From: Gammaproteobacteria bacterium
GTDB taxonomy: Bacteria; Pseudomonadota; Gammaproteobacteria; Thiohalomonadales; Thiohalomonadaceae
Length of the DNA: 54,810 nt
Direction of reading: 5' to 3'
Assembly (NCBI GenBank): GCA_015231435.1
Contig: JADGBN010000005.1
Coordinates: 1 to 54,810 of the forward strand
Below, in pieces: positions 26,205-35,431 of the stretch. Position 1 is the first letter of the stretch; each line of letters starts with the position of its first letter. A program made the translations under genes and the position numbers. The notes beneath the pieces are model-generated. The model saw nothing but the letters and a program-made list of their open reading frames with translations. It searched no databases and was not told the DNA's origin.

Positions 26205-27191
26205 GTGAGAAAAAGCTTTTTGCCTCGCATTTTAATTTTGCTGTTAAGCGCCTTCATTTCAACACAAGGCGTGGCTGACCAAAGAAAGGTATTTCGTATC
26301 GGCGTGATTAAAATTGCTGCTCATGCCGCGCTGGATGCCGATGAAAAGGGTTTTGAGGCTGGGCTGGCAAGCGCTGGCTTTAAGGAGGGTGTGAATGTCA
26401 TCTATGATCGCCAGAATGCCCAGGGCGACATGGGAAAAGCCAATGCAATCGCTAAAAAATTCGTGGATCAGCAGGTGGATCTGATTCATAGTATCGCTAC
26501 GCCAACGACCAAGGCTGTTATGGATGTCGCCAAGGAGATTCCCGTGGTCTTTTCCTCGATAACCGACCCGGTAGGCTCCCAGATTGTTCCCAGTCACAGC
26601 GCGCCAGGCATGAAGACGGGAACCAACCTGACTGGGGTAAGCGATTTGTGGCCAGTGTTCTTGCAAATGCAGACCTATGCCAAATTCGTTCCCGAGGCGA
26701 AACGGTGGGGTACCATTTACAATCCGGCAGAGCCAAACTCGGTATTGCATGTGACGGAGATGCGCAAAGCCGCGAAGGAGTTGGGACTGACCCTGGTTGA
26801 AGCGATCATCGCCAGCACTAAGGAGGTTCCCCAAGCAGCGGCTTCACTGGTTGGCAAGGTAGATGCAGTCGCGATCACATCCGACAATACTGCTGTGGTC
26901 GATCTGGAATCTATCGTCAAGGTATGCAATGAGAATAAGATCCCTCTCTTTGCAGGTGATGTTGATAGTGTTCCCCGTGGGGCGGTGGCTGCCTATGGTC
27001 TGGACTACTATCTGGTCGGTTACTCTGCCGGTAAGAAGGCAGTGCTGATCCTTAAAGGCACCAAGCCGGGCGATATACCTTGGGGTCCGGTGGAGAAATT
27101 CAGCCTAGTCATCAACGAGAAAGCCGCTGCAGAGCAGGGAGTGGTGCTTTCGCCGGAGCTACTTAAGAGAGCCGACAAGGTCATCAGGTAA
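26205..27191 (+). CDS. ABC-type substrate-binding protein (TrpX/PF04392 family)
   Basis: The 328-residue product has a signal peptide (ILILLLSAFISTQGVA) and a two-lobed binding fold of the ABC_sub_bind family: KVFRIGVIKIAAHAALDADEKGFEAGL, VDLIHSIATPTTKAV, IPVVFSSITDPVG and TSDNTAVVDLESI. It starts at GTG 26205 with AAGGA eight bases upstream. There are no permease or ATPase genes nearby. It is followed after 74 bases by siaB-siaC-siaD-siaA on the same strand, so it probably supplies the ligand input of that signalling unit. The ligand is unknown (family members bind aromatic amino acids or related molecules). Confidence 0.85.
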   Translation: MRKSFLPRILILLLSAFISTQGVADQRKVFRIGVIKIAAHAALDADEKGFEAGLASAGFKEGVNVIYDRQNAQGDMGKANAIAKKFVDQQVDLIHSIATPTTKAVMDVAKEIPVVFSSITDPVGSQIVPSHSAPGMKTGTNLTGVSDLWPVFLQMQTYAKFVPEAKRWGTIYNPAEPNSVLHVTEMRKAAKELGLTLVEAIIASTKEVPQAAASLVGKVDAVAITSDNTAVVDLESIVKVCNENKIPLFAGDVDSVPRGAVAAYGLDYYLVGYSAGKKAVLILKGTKPGDIPWGPVEKFSLVINEKAAAEQGVVLSPELLKRADKVIR

Positions 27192-27265
27192 CTCTTCACG
27201 CTTTTATCATTAAGACAGATGACCCTGACGCAAAACGCACCTCAAAGTACACGGTAGATAAGCTC

Positions 27266-27811
27266 ATGACAAATCAGCCTTCCCCCATTGATCTCCTAGC
27301 TATCCGCGATATTTTCAATCGCCAGAATATCATGCTTTGTTTCAATGGTCCGATCACCGCCCCATTGATCGAAGAAATCGGTAAGGCCTTGCGTAATCAC
27401 ATGGAAGGTTTGCAGGAATCGCCTTCCTCTGTTGCCGACGTATTCTCTGTTTATATCGAAATGGCGCAGAACATCCGTCGCTATTCGCAGGCGGAGGGCT
27501 TCGAGCATGAGGCTGCTACCATCATCATTTCACGGAATGAGCCAGGAAACTATGTCATCTCCGCCAGCAATTTCATCAAGGCTGCCGATGGGGAATCGCT
27601 GCTTGAGCGTATTTCGCAACTGGAGCATATGGACAAGGACGCATTGAAAGCGGCGTTCAAGACGCAATTGCGCCAGCCCCGAACGGCGTTGAGTGGCAGT
27701 GCCGGTCTGGGGCTGATCGATATGGCGCGCAAGGCGACAGCAAAATTGCGGTACTCGCTTCAGCCACTTGATAACGGACGCTCGCTGTTCAGCCTGCGTG
27801 TCATCCTCTAG
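27266..27811 (+). CDS. siaB: SiaB-family kinase (partner-switch)
   Basis: The 181-residue protein matches the SiaB family (DUF6272). It has an NIMLCFNGPITAPLIEEIGKAL N-terminus, an FSVYIEMAQNIRRYS helix typical of the GHKL-related N-box, and an SGSAGLGLIDMARK glycine-rich segment. In Pseudomonas aeruginosa SiaB phosphorylates SiaC and opposes the phosphatase SiaA, controlling the diguanylate cyclase SiaD. Here the order is binding protein-siaB-siaC-siaD-siaA, rearranged from siaABCD. The siaC start is eight bases downstream. Confidence 0.85.
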   Translation: MTNQPSPIDLLAIRDIFNRQNIMLCFNGPITAPLIEEIGKALRNHMEGLQESPSSVADVFSVYIEMAQNIRRYSQAEGFEHEAATIIISRNEPGNYVISASNFIKAADGESLLERISQLEHMDKDALKAAFKTQLRQPRTALSGSAGLGLIDMARKATAKLRYSLQPLDNGRSLFSLRVIL

Positions 27812-27819
27812 GAATTCCC

Positions 27820-28200
27820 ATGAACAATCTGAACCTTTCCCAAACTTCTTCCACCCCATCCATCCTCGCTGATTGGAGCAAGGGTATCGTGCAGATGAAA
27901 GGGGACTCGTACCCCGAAAATTCATTCGAGCTGTTCCAGCCTCTGATCGATTGGGTCCAGGCCTATCTGGCAACAGCCGGCCAGCCGTTGCATCTGGATC
28001 TGGAGTTGGTCTATCTGAACACCAGCAGCATTCGCTCGATGATGGATATCTTTGAACAAATGGAAGCCGCCCATAAAAAGGGCCAGATGGTCAGTGCACG
28101 CTGGTTCTATGATTTCGCCAACGAGCGGGTCGGCCAGCTGGCGGAAGAGTTTCGCGAAGACTGTACCTTCCCCTTCACCATCAGCAGCAAACCCAGGTGA
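27820..28200 (+). CDS. siaC: SiaC-family regulatory phosphoprotein
   Basis: The 126-residue product is a DUF1987/SiaC protein. The motif LVYLNTSSIRSMMDIF places a Thr at residue 68, the same number as the phosphorylated Thr of P. aeruginosa SiaC. Unphosphorylated SiaC binds and activates SiaD to make c-di-GMP; SiaB phosphorylation releases it. The stop overlaps the siaD start by four bases (GTGA), so the activator and cyclase are translationally coupled. Confidence 0.88.
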   Translation: MNNLNLSQTSSTPSILADWSKGIVQMKGDSYPENSFELFQPLIDWVQAYLATAGQPLHLDLELVYLNTSSIRSMMDIFEQMEAAHKKGQMVSARWFYDFANERVGQLAEEFREDCTFPFTISSKPR

Positions 28201-29000
28201 TCCCAGACGCCCTGCCTGCGCTGGAATCGCGCATCGAAATCCTTTTGCACGATCCGGCGGCTTCCCCTGCCGACCTGCATGCTGCGCTGGCGGTGCTTTA
28301 CGAACGCTATTGTCTGCAGGAGCAAATGCTGGCGAGGTTGATCCACATTTCCGACAAGTACCAGATGGCCGAACGGGAACGTGGTTTGTCCCATGTCGAG
28401 CAATTGCAGCGCAAGGTGCGCCAGGTTGAGAAAATCGTGCGCATCAGCGATGGCTATCAGTCCATGCTGCAGGATCTCCACACGCGGCTGACAGCCATCT
28501 CGAATCATGACGATCTGACTGGCTTGCCCAATCGTCGCCACATGCAGGAGCGCTTGAAGCAAACCATTGCCCAGGCTGAGCGGAATGGTGATACCGTATC
28601 CATCGCGTTGGTTGATATCGATTTCTTCAAGAAGATTAACGATAGCGCCGGCCATGCGATTGGCGATGTCGTACTCACCCGCGTGGCCGAGTGTATGCGC
28701 CAGAGTATGCGCGAATACGACATTTGTGCGCGTTGGGGCGGTGAAGAGTTCCTGATGTTGTTTCCCAGTTGTGACCTGCAAAATGCAGCGCAACTGGCCG
28801 AGCGCGCAAGAGCAGCCGTGGCGAAAATTCCAACCGACGACCTGCATGCCGGACTGAACTTGAGCGTTAGCATCGGCTATACCGAATTTCGTCTTGGCGA
28901 AGCTATTGATAGTACACTGAAGCGTGCCGATGATGCCCTCTATTGCGCCAAGAGTTCCGGCCGTAATTGTGTTATTGGCAGCAGCGCTTCCAACGAATAG
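28197..29000 (+). CDS. siaD: SiaD-type diguanylate cyclase
   Basis: The 267-residue cytoplasmic protein has an N-terminal helical or coiled-coil region (~1-100, QLQRKVRQVEKIVRISDGY), the SiaC-responsive part in SiaD, and a C-terminal GGDEF domain. Its active site is an intact GGEEF (RWGGEEFLML). A REYD motif five residues upstream fits the RxxD inhibitory I-site, so product feedback is likely. Substrate-binding DLTGLPNRRHMQ is conserved. It starts at GTG, overlapping siaC. Confidence 0.9.
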   Translation: MIPDALPALESRIEILLHDPAASPADLHAALAVLYERYCLQEQMLARLIHISDKYQMAERERGLSHVEQLQRKVRQVEKIVRISDGYQSMLQDLHTRLTAISNHDDLTGLPNRRHMQERLKQTIAQAERNGDTVSIALVDIDFFKKINDSAGHAIGDVVLTRVAECMRQSMREYDICARWGGEEFLMLFPSCDLQNAAQLAERARAAVAKIPTDDLHAGLNLSVSIGYTEFRLGEAIDSTLKRADDALYCAKSSGRNCVIGSSASNE

Positions 29001-29007
29001 CCACCAA

Positions 29008-31086
29008 GTGAGATTGCAAAACCTGACCGGCCGTATCGGTTTGCGTATGTTCGTGATGAGCGCGCTAATGTTGGTGCTGCTGCCCATCGTCGTCATTACC
29101 GGCTGGATTTCATATCGAAATGCAGAGCAGGCTACTGAACAGTTCACCTACGCCATGGCCAGCGAGGTCAGCGAGCGCATACAGGAGCGGGTGCTGGAGT
29201 TTTTCGACTTTCCACGTCGGGTGCTGGCCTACAACCAGGAGCTTGCCGAAAATGGTCTGCTCGAAGAGGAGAAGCGCAACGAGCTGGTGCAAAAATTCCT
29301 GTTGCAGTTGCGTCAGCAACCGTTGTTGACCTTTGTCTCGATCGGTATGGCGGATGGCGAATACTACGGCGGCAATCGGCCACCGCGAGGTGCTGACCGG
29401 GGCTTGCGCATCCTGCATGCGCGTATCGCCGACGAACGCAAACTGCATATCTATCGGGTGGATGACACCGGACAGCCTGCAGATCTGCTGTTCAAGGGCG
29501 ACAGACCTTTTGATGCGCGTGAGCAGCCTTGGTTTTCCGCTACGACCGGACGGACGGGTATTGCCTGGTACCCGGCCTATCACTACGAGATCGATGATGG
29601 TACCGAAGCTTACGAAGCGATGGGTATCGGCGTATCGGCTGCCTTGTTTAATCCGTTGGGTACCTTTATTGGCGTGGCTACGGCGGACGTGGCGCTTTCC
29701 CATCTCAGCGAATATCTCGGCGAACTGATCGCAAAAACGGGAGGTATCGCGTTCATTGCCGAGAGCGGTGGTGAGTTGCTGGCCAGTTCATCACCGGAAC
29801 CCATCTATCGGATTGTAAACGGAGAAGTGGTCCGCCTTACGCTCTCATCCGGCGCTACTCCCTTGTTGCGCATGGCAGGTGAACGTCTCGCAGCCAACCA
29901 GCAGTCGGTCGGCAGTGAGTTTGTTGATGTTGACGGCGAACGCCACCTGCTCAAATGGCAAAGTCATCAGTTGTTCGAAGGACCGCGCCTGACCGTTGGC
30001 GTATTGCTGCCCAAGGCTCGCTACGCCGCTGTCGCCAGCGACATGTTGCGCAATATCATCTATCTCGCCCTGACCATTGCCCTGTTCAGTATCATCATCG
30101 GTCTGTTTGCCTCGAACTGGATTGCCCGGCCGCTGCGCGCATTGAGTCACTCCGCCGTCAGTCTGGCTGCGGGCCGCTGGCCGATGACGGCGCCGCGCCG
30201 CAGTCCGATTCACGAAGTCGCCACGCTGTTCGCATCGATGGAAGAGATGGCACAGTGTGTCAAGGCGCATTCCGAGAATCTTGAACAACTGGTCGCCGAG
30301 CGTACGCAGGCACTCGAAGCGGCGCACCTCACCCTGACCGACAGCATCAACTATGCGTTATTGATCCAGAACGCTATTCTCCCTGACCGCCGCCTGGCGG
30401 AAGAGATGGCGGAGCGGCATTTCGTGCTCTGGCTGCCGCGCGATGTGGTCGGCGGTGATTTCTACTTCTATCGCGGTGATCCGCAGGGCAAGTTGTTTGG
30501 CGTGATTGACTGTGCCGGTCATGGCGTGCCGGGCGCCTGCATGACCATGGCGGCACATGCGGCCATTGAAGTGGCAACCCAGGCTACCGACTGGTGTGAC
30601 CCGGCGACCATTCTGCAGCAGACCGATGCCACGGGGCGCAACATGCGGCCGCTGGACAGCCGGATTGTCGCCAGCATCGATGCCACTTTCTGCCATTACA
30701 CCGAGGCCACCGGTACGCTCACCTTTGCCGGTGCCCATCAGTCCATGTTTTGGACGGACGGCACGGTCTGCAAGGAAATCACCGGCGGTCGCCGTAGCCT
30801 TAACGACCGCCGGCGCGGCAGCTATGCCAACGTGATCCTGCCGCAGGCAATGGAACGTACCTGTTACCTAGTCAGCGACGGCCTGCTCGACCAAGTGGGT
30901 GGCGAGCAGCAGCACAGTTTCGGCGCTAGTCGCTTACGCGAATGGATATTGCAGCATACCCACCTGTCACTGCCGGAACAGCGGCAGGCATTGATTAACA
31001 CGCTGAACGACTATCGTGGCGCGCACCTACAACGCGATGATATAACCGTCTTTGCTTTTCGCGTGATGTATACCCGTCATCCTTGA
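29008..31086 (+). CDS. siaA: SiaA-type membrane PP2C phosphatase with periplasmic sensor
   Basis: The ~692-residue product has a membrane helix near residue 15-35, a periplasmic dCache-like sensor (~40-345; IHARIADERKLHIYRVDD, EQPWFSATTGRTGIAWYPAY), a second membrane helix and HAMP (SNWIARPLRALS), and a C-terminal SpoIIE/PP2C phosphatase domain (PRDVVGGDFYFY, GVIDCAGHGVPGACMTM, DDITVFAF). In the SiaABCD system it dephosphorylates SiaC, turning on c-di-GMP synthesis. GTG 29008 is preferred because it follows the siaD stop by 7 bases; the frame is open further upstream inside siaD. The 3' end abuts an ERIC repeat. Confidence 0.85.
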   Translation: MRLQNLTGRIGLRMFVMSALMLVLLPIVVITGWISYRNAEQATEQFTYAMASEVSERIQERVLEFFDFPRRVLAYNQELAENGLLEEEKRNELVQKFLLQLRQQPLLTFVSIGMADGEYYGGNRPPRGADRGLRILHARIADERKLHIYRVDDTGQPADLLFKGDRPFDAREQPWFSATTGRTGIAWYPAYHYEIDDGTEAYEAMGIGVSAALFNPLGTFIGVATADVALSHLSEYLGELIAKTGGIAFIAESGGELLASSSPEPIYRIVNGEVVRLTLSSGATPLLRMAGERLAANQQSVGSEFVDVDGERHLLKWQSHQLFEGPRLTVGVLLPKARYAAVASDMLRNIIYLALTIALFSIIIGLFASNWIARPLRALSHSAVSLAAGRWPMTAPRRSPIHEVATLFASMEEMAQCVKAHSENLEQLVAERTQALEAAHLTLTDSINYALLIQNAILPDRRLAEEMAERHFVLWLPRDVVGGDFYFYRGDPQGKLFGVIDCAGHGVPGACMTMAAHAAIEVATQATDWCDPATILQQTDATGRNMRPLDSRIVASIDATFCHYTEATGTLTFAGAHQSMFWTDGTVCKEITGGRRSLNDRRRGSYANVILPQAMERTCYLVSDGLLDQVGGEQQHSFGASRLREWILQHTHLSLPEQRQALINTLNDYRGAHLQRDDITVFAFRVMYTRHP

Positions 31087-31099
31087 AAACGGTGGTTCG

Positions 31100-31220
31100 T
31101 TGCACCAAAGGCCAAGCTGCGCACGCTGCAGTCGCTCACCCCAATCACATAGTTAATCTATGCTCATGGGGATTCGCGACTTTGCCGCCTTCCATCATTT
31201 CCAATGATTTTGGGTATATA
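31100..31220. repeat. Full-length ERIC-type intergenic repeat
   Basis: An imperfect palindrome of ~120 bases lies 13 bases after the siaA stop. Positions 31156-31177 match the 22-base ERIC1R primer core at 18 of 22 sites. The left arm, read on the minus strand, contains the ERIC2 core GGGGTGAGCG, and the right arm reads GGGGATTCGC...GCCGCCTTCC...GGGTATA as in ERIC. Positions 31100-31148 are repeated inverted, with one mismatch, at 37574-37622. Confidence 0.85.
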
Positions 31221-31358
31221 CTCAAAGTCCTTCAGCCATCATGCTCTGCTGCGCTGTGATGTGCTGTGCTTTGTTTGAGTTATGTTCATCGCTGGCAATC
31301 ACCTGCATAGCTGTTTATACTGCCCGCCCTTCGAATCCTCCAAATTATTTAACCCATC

Positions 31359-32498
31359 ATGCCACCATCTCTATCCGGCGCGGCGCAGCTGCGGCCGTGG
31401 CCACACTATATGGCCGAGGCGCTGCAACTGGCGCGTCTTGGTCTCTATAGCACGCACCCCAATCCACGGGTAGGCGCGCTTATTGTGGGTGATGATGGCG
31501 CCGTCGTCGGTCGTGGCGCGCATCTGCGTGCCGGTGAGCCCCATGCCGAAGTGATTGCCCTGCAACAGGCGGGTGAGCGGGCGCGTGGCGCTACTGCCGT
31601 GGTGACGCTGGAGCCCTGTGCCCACTTTGGTCGTACCCCCCCCTGTTGTGAGGCGCTCATTGATGCTGGCATTGCGCGGCTGGTGGTGGCGGGTGAAGAC
31701 CCTAACCCGCTGACTGCGGGAAAGGGGATAGCGTGTCTGCAGGCGGCAGGCATTGAGGTGATTAGTGGCGTGCTTGAGGCCGAAGCAGAGGCGCTTAACC
31801 CCGGATTTATGATGCGTATGCGTGCGGGGCGTCCCTTTGTTCGTTGCAAAATGGCGATGAGTCTCGATGGCCGCACCGCGATGGCCTCCGGTGAGAGCAG
31901 CTGGATCACCGGCAGTGCAGCGCGTCAGGATGTGCAGTATCTGCGGGCCCGCAGTGCGGCGGTGGTGACCGGCATTGGTACGGTGTTACACGATAACCCC
32001 TCGCTGAATGTCCGTTTAACGGCACAGGCGTTGGGGGTTGCGACGCTGCGTCAACCGCTGCGGGTGATTCTTGATCCCCATCTTTCAACCCCCCTAGATG
32101 CCAAAATCCTGACCTTTGCGGGTGCAACCCTCATTGTTACTGCCTGTGAAAGTCGTGGGGTGCGCCAGCAACTGGAGAGGCAGGGTGCCGAGGTGGTGGT
32201 ACTGCCGGATTATCGTGAGCAGATCGATTTAGCTGCTTTAATGGCGTTATTGGCAGAGCGCGAGATTAACGAAGTTCACCTTGAGAGCGGTGCCACCCTC
32301 AGTGGTGCTTTTTTGCGTGCCGGATTCATTGATGAACTGATCCTCTATATGGCGCCCAAGCTGTTGGGTAGCACTGCCCGTGCGCTCTTTAATACGCCGG
32401 GGTTAGATACAATGGCCGATGCCATCGATTTACAGATTTGTGATATTCGCGCAGTGGGCAGCGACTGGCGGATCACCGCAACGGTACAATACGGTTAA
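31359..32498 (+). CDS. ribD: Riboflavin biosynthesis deaminase/reductase RibD
   Basis: The 379-residue bifunctional enzyme catalyses the second and third steps of riboflavin synthesis. The N-terminal deaminase domain has HAEVIAL and EPCAHFGRTPPCC with the zinc ligands. The C-terminal reductase domain has CKMAMSLDGRTAM, SSWITGSAARQDVQ and VHLESGATLSGAFL. It is first in a riboflavin/nusB/thiL/pgpA operon. No FMN riboswitch was found upstream; the 270-base leader side is occupied mostly by the ERIC element. Confidence 0.95.
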   Translation: MPPSLSGAAQLRPWPHYMAEALQLARLGLYSTHPNPRVGALIVGDDGAVVGRGAHLRAGEPHAEVIALQQAGERARGATAVVTLEPCAHFGRTPPCCEALIDAGIARLVVAGEDPNPLTAGKGIACLQAAGIEVISGVLEAEAEALNPGFMMRMRAGRPFVRCKMAMSLDGRTAMASGESSWITGSAARQDVQYLRARSAAVVTGIGTVLHDNPSLNVRLTAQALGVATLRQPLRVILDPHLSTPLDAKILTFAGATLIVTACESRGVRQQLERQGAEVVVLPDYREQIDLAALMALLAEREINEVHLESGATLSGAFLRAGFIDELILYMAPKLLGSTARALFNTPGLDTMADAIDLQICDIRAVGSDWRITATVQYG

Positions 32499-32509
32499 GG
32501 AGAACGCTG

Positions 32510-33172
32510 ATGTTTACCGGAATTATTGAATGTGTTGGCAAGGTGAGCGCAATCACCCCGACAGGTCCCGACAGCCGTTTAACCATCGACGCTGCGACGC
32601 TTGATCGCAGCGATCTGCGTTTGGGGGATAGTGTTGCCGTCAATGGCGTCTGTCTGACGGTCACTGCGCTAACGAACAGGGGCTTCTCTGCCGACATCTC
32701 CCGCGAGTCGTTAAGCCTGACGACCCATGGTGCTCTCAAACCCGGCGATCGTGTCAATCTTGAGAAGGCACTGACCCTGCAGTCGCGTCTTGGCGGCCAT
32801 CTGGTGAGTGGTCATGTCGATGGTATCGGGCGGGTGACGACGCTGGAGCAGGTCGGCTTTTCACAGCGTATCGAGATTGAAGCACCCTCAGCGCTGCTAC
32901 GTTATATCGCTGCGAAGGGTTCGATTGCGGTGGATGGTATTAGTCTGACGGTCAACCGTCTTCAGGGTGCTCGTTTTGAACTCAATATTATTCCCCACAC
33001 CCTCGCGGGTACGACGCTGGATAGTCTGCGTGTCGGCATGATGGTGAATCTTGAAGTCGATCAGATTGCCCGTTATGTCGAGCGCTTAATGCAGGGCGAA
33101 GGTGCAGGGCATCGTGACGCGCTTTCTGCTAAACTATCCCCCTCACTTCTCGCCGAACATGGCTATCTGTAG
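32510..33172 (+). CDS. ribE: Riboflavin synthase, alpha subunit
   Basis: The 220-residue enzyme dismutates two lumazine molecules to riboflavin. Two lumazine-binding repeats are visible: MFTGIIECVGKV...GDSVAVNGVCLTVT and LGGHLVSGHVDGIGRV...KGSIAVDGISLTVN. AAGGAG precedes the ATG, 11 bases after the ribD stop. Confidence 0.95.
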   Translation: MFTGIIECVGKVSAITPTGPDSRLTIDAATLDRSDLRLGDSVAVNGVCLTVTALTNRGFSADISRESLSLTTHGALKPGDRVNLEKALTLQSRLGGHLVSGHVDGIGRVTTLEQVGFSQRIEIEAPSALLRYIAAKGSIAVDGISLTVNRLQGARFELNIIPHTLAGTTLDSLRVGMMVNLEVDQIARYVERLMQGEGAGHRDALSAKLSPSLLAEHGYL

Positions 33173-33214
33173 CACACTCCGTTCACTTAAGGTAATTCAA
33201 GGACTGCCGCAACT

Positions 33215-34336
33215 GTGGAATTAAATACTGTTTCCGAAATAATTGAAGATATCCGTCAGGGCAAGATGGTGATTCTGATGGATGATGAAGATCGCGAAAA
33301 TGAGGGTGATCTGATTATGGCTGCCTCAATGGTCCGTCCTGAAGATATCAATTTTATGGCGCGTTACGGGCGTGGTCTTATCTGTCTGACAGTTACCCAG
33401 GAGCGTTGTAAACAGCTGCAACTGCCGCTGATGGTAAGTGATACCAAAGATGCCCATGGCACCAATTTCACCCTCTCAATTGAGGCGGCACAAGGGGTAA
33501 CGACGGGGATCTCCGCCTATGACCGTGCGATTACCGTGCGCGCTGCGGTGGCACCCAATGCCAAGCCGCAGGATATTGTCCAGCCCGGCCATATTTTTCC
33601 GCTAATGGCGCAGCCGGGGGGCGTTCTCACCCGTGCAGGTCATACGGAGGCGGGTTGCGATTTGGCGCGCCTTGCCGATCTTGAACCGGCGGCGGTGATT
33701 GTCGAGATTTTGAATGAGGATGGCAGCATGGCGCGGCGTCCGGATCTTGAGCTCTTTGCGCAGCAGCATGGTCTGAAAATTGGTACCGTCGCCGATCTGA
33801 TTCACCACCGTTTGCAGAATGAGCCGACCATCGAACGCGTAAGCCACTGTAAAATGCCAAGCCGTTATGGCGACTTTCGCCTAGTCACCTATCGCGATCT
33901 GATTAAACAACAGCTGCACTATGCCCTGATTAAGGGTGATCCTGCTGGCAGTGAGCCGGTGCCGGTGCGGGTTCATATGCAGGATTCATTGTGCGATCTC
34001 TTTGGCAGTTTGCGTCCGGGGTGTCACTGGCCACTGAGTGCAGCGCTTCACTACATGAGTAGCCAGCCCCACGGCGTGGTGATTATTCTCAGTCAGCAGG
34101 AGAGTCACAACGCGCTGTTAGCGCGGGTTCGCCGTCTTGAGGATGAAGATGCTGGCCGCGCCGTAGCGCAGCAGGAGAGCAGTGGTGATCTGCGTACCTA
34201 TGGCATTGGTGCACAGATAATTATCGATTTGGGTATTGAACGGATGATTGTCTTGGGGACCCCGAAAAAACTACACGCCATCTCGGGTTATGCCCTTGAG
34301 GTGAGCGACTATATCGATCCCGAGACATTGGCTTAA
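33215..34336 (+). CDS. ribBA: 3,4-dihydroxy-2-butanone 4-phosphate synthase with degenerate RibA-like domain
   Basis: The N-terminal ~200 residues are a complete RibB domain ([42 protein letters not shown]). The C-terminal part aligns with GTP cyclohydrolase II, but the segment carrying its three zinc-binding Cys (normally ECLTGD...SLRCDC) here reads [18 protein letters not shown], so the ligands are not in place. Similar degenerate tails are common in gammaproteobacterial RibB proteins, which implies a separate ribA elsewhere. It starts at GTG 33215, which matches the family N-terminus. Confidence 0.92.
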   Translation: MELNTVSEIIEDIRQGKMVILMDDEDRENEGDLIMAASMVRPEDINFMARYGRGLICLTVTQERCKQLQLPLMVSDTKDAHGTNFTLSIEAAQGVTTGISAYDRAITVRAAVAPNAKPQDIVQPGHIFPLMAQPGGVLTRAGHTEAGCDLARLADLEPAAVIVEILNEDGSMARRPDLELFAQQHGLKIGTVADLIHHRLQNEPTIERVSHCKMPSRYGDFRLVTYRDLIKQQLHYALIKGDPAGSEPVPVRVHMQDSLCDLFGSLRPGCHWPLSAALHYMSSQPHGVVIILSQQESHNALLARVRRLEDEDAGRAVAQQESSGDLRTYGIGAQIIIDLGIERMIVLGTPKKLHAISGYALEVSDYIDPETLA

Positions 34337-34400
34337 TTGCGCAAAGATCGTCGTTGAGTAAATCGGCAGTTATTATTTCAGACATATTGAGGAGCAGAAG

Positions 34401-34874
34401 GTGAAACATATTCAAACCACAGAAGGGCAACTGACGATTGATGGTAGCCGTTTTGGTATTGTCGTCGGGCGGTTTAACAGCTTTGTCGTAGAGCATCTGC
34501 TGGAAGGGGCAGTGGATACCCTGTTGCGTCACGGCGCAGTTAAAGAGAATATCGCCATCGTGCGTGTTCCTGGTGCCTTTGAGATCCCGTTGGCAGCACA
34601 ACGCATGGCACGCAGTGGCCGTTATGACGCAATTATCGCCCTCGGTGCGGTGATTCGTGGCGGCACGCCCCACTTTGACTATGTCGCCAGTGAGTGTACC
34701 AAAGGGATTGCCCAGGTCTCTCTGAATGCCGATATTCCTGTCGCCTTTGGGGTGTTGACGGTTGACAGCATTGAGCAGGCGATTGAGCGTTCAGGTACCA
34801 AGGCCGGTAATAAGGGGGTTGAAGCCACCCTGTCGGCAATTGAAATGGTGAATTTGCTGAGCGCGCTTGGTTAG
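34401..34874 (+). CDS. ribH: 6,7-dimethyl-8-ribityllumazine synthase
   Basis: The 157-residue enzyme condenses the ribB product with the pyrimidine to give lumazine. The motifs [47 protein letters not shown] and [15 protein letters not shown] are all present. It begins at GTG with AGGAG six bases upstream. The normal partner riboflavin synthase is encoded by ribE in the same operon. Confidence 0.96.
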   Translation: MKHIQTTEGQLTIDGSRFGIVVGRFNSFVVEHLLEGAVDTLLRHGAVKENIAIVRVPGAFEIPLAAQRMARSGRYDAIIALGAVIRGGTPHFDYVASECTKGIAQVSLNADIPVAFGVLTVDSIEQAIERSGTKAGNKGVEATLSAIEMVNLLSALG

Positions 34875-34909
34875 CCTGCGGTTTTATTAAAGAGACGATT
34901 AGTGCCATT

Positions 34910-35413
34910 ATGAGCCAACCCAATCCCCGCCATTTGGCACGCGAACGCACTCTGCAGGCACTCTATCAGTGGCAGCTGACCGGGCTGTCACTTGTCGATA
35001 TCGAGCAGCAGTTTATTTTAGAGCAGCCGATGAAGGGGGTAGAGATGGGCTACTTTCGCGAGTTGCTGCATCAAATCCCTGCGGTCGTTGACGAGTTGGA
35101 CGCGCTGGCGCTGCCTTACCTTGATCGTCCCCTTGATCAGATTGATCCGATCGAACTCTCACTCATTCGTATCGGAATTTACGAGCTAAAAATGCGACTT
35201 GATGTCCCCTATCGGGTGGTGATTAATGAAGGGGTGATGCTGGCAAAAGCCTATGCTGCAGAGACCAGCCACCGCTATATTAACGGTATTCTTGATAATG
35301 CTGCCACGCTGCTGCGGGCTGCGGAGGTGAATCAGCGTCACAGCGGTGCGCCAGTCGTAAAAACGACGCATAAACGCAGAGTGGTTCCTGCTCCAGGTGT
35401 TGAAGAGATCTAG
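34910..35413 (+). CDS. nusB: Transcription antitermination factor NusB
   Basis: The 167-residue all-helical protein begins RHLARERTLQALYQWQLTG and contains LSLIRIGIYELKMRLDVPYRVVINEGVMLAKAYAAETSHRYINGIL, the NusB signature. It binds boxA RNA with NusE in rRNA antitermination. It follows ribH by 35 bases, as in many proteobacteria. A ~25-residue basic tail after the fold is longer than in E. coli. Confidence 0.95.
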   Translation: MSQPNPRHLARERTLQALYQWQLTGLSLVDIEQQFILEQPMKGVEMGYFRELLHQIPAVVDELDALALPYLDRPLDQIDPIELSLIRIGIYELKMRLDVPYRVVINEGVMLAKAYAAETSHRYINGILDNAATLLRAAEVNQRHSGAPVVKTTHKRRVVPAPGVEEI

Positions 35414-35431
35414 CGCGATGATCCGGCGCGG

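Noticed and set aside
28107-29147. 346-codon ORF antisense to siaC/siaD
   Set aside because: It lies opposite two well-supported, overlapping genes and shows no family motif.
31221-31358. Possible FMN riboswitch ahead of ribD
   Set aside because: The conserved RFN-element boxes were not found; the leader region holds ERIC sequence and no comparable fold.
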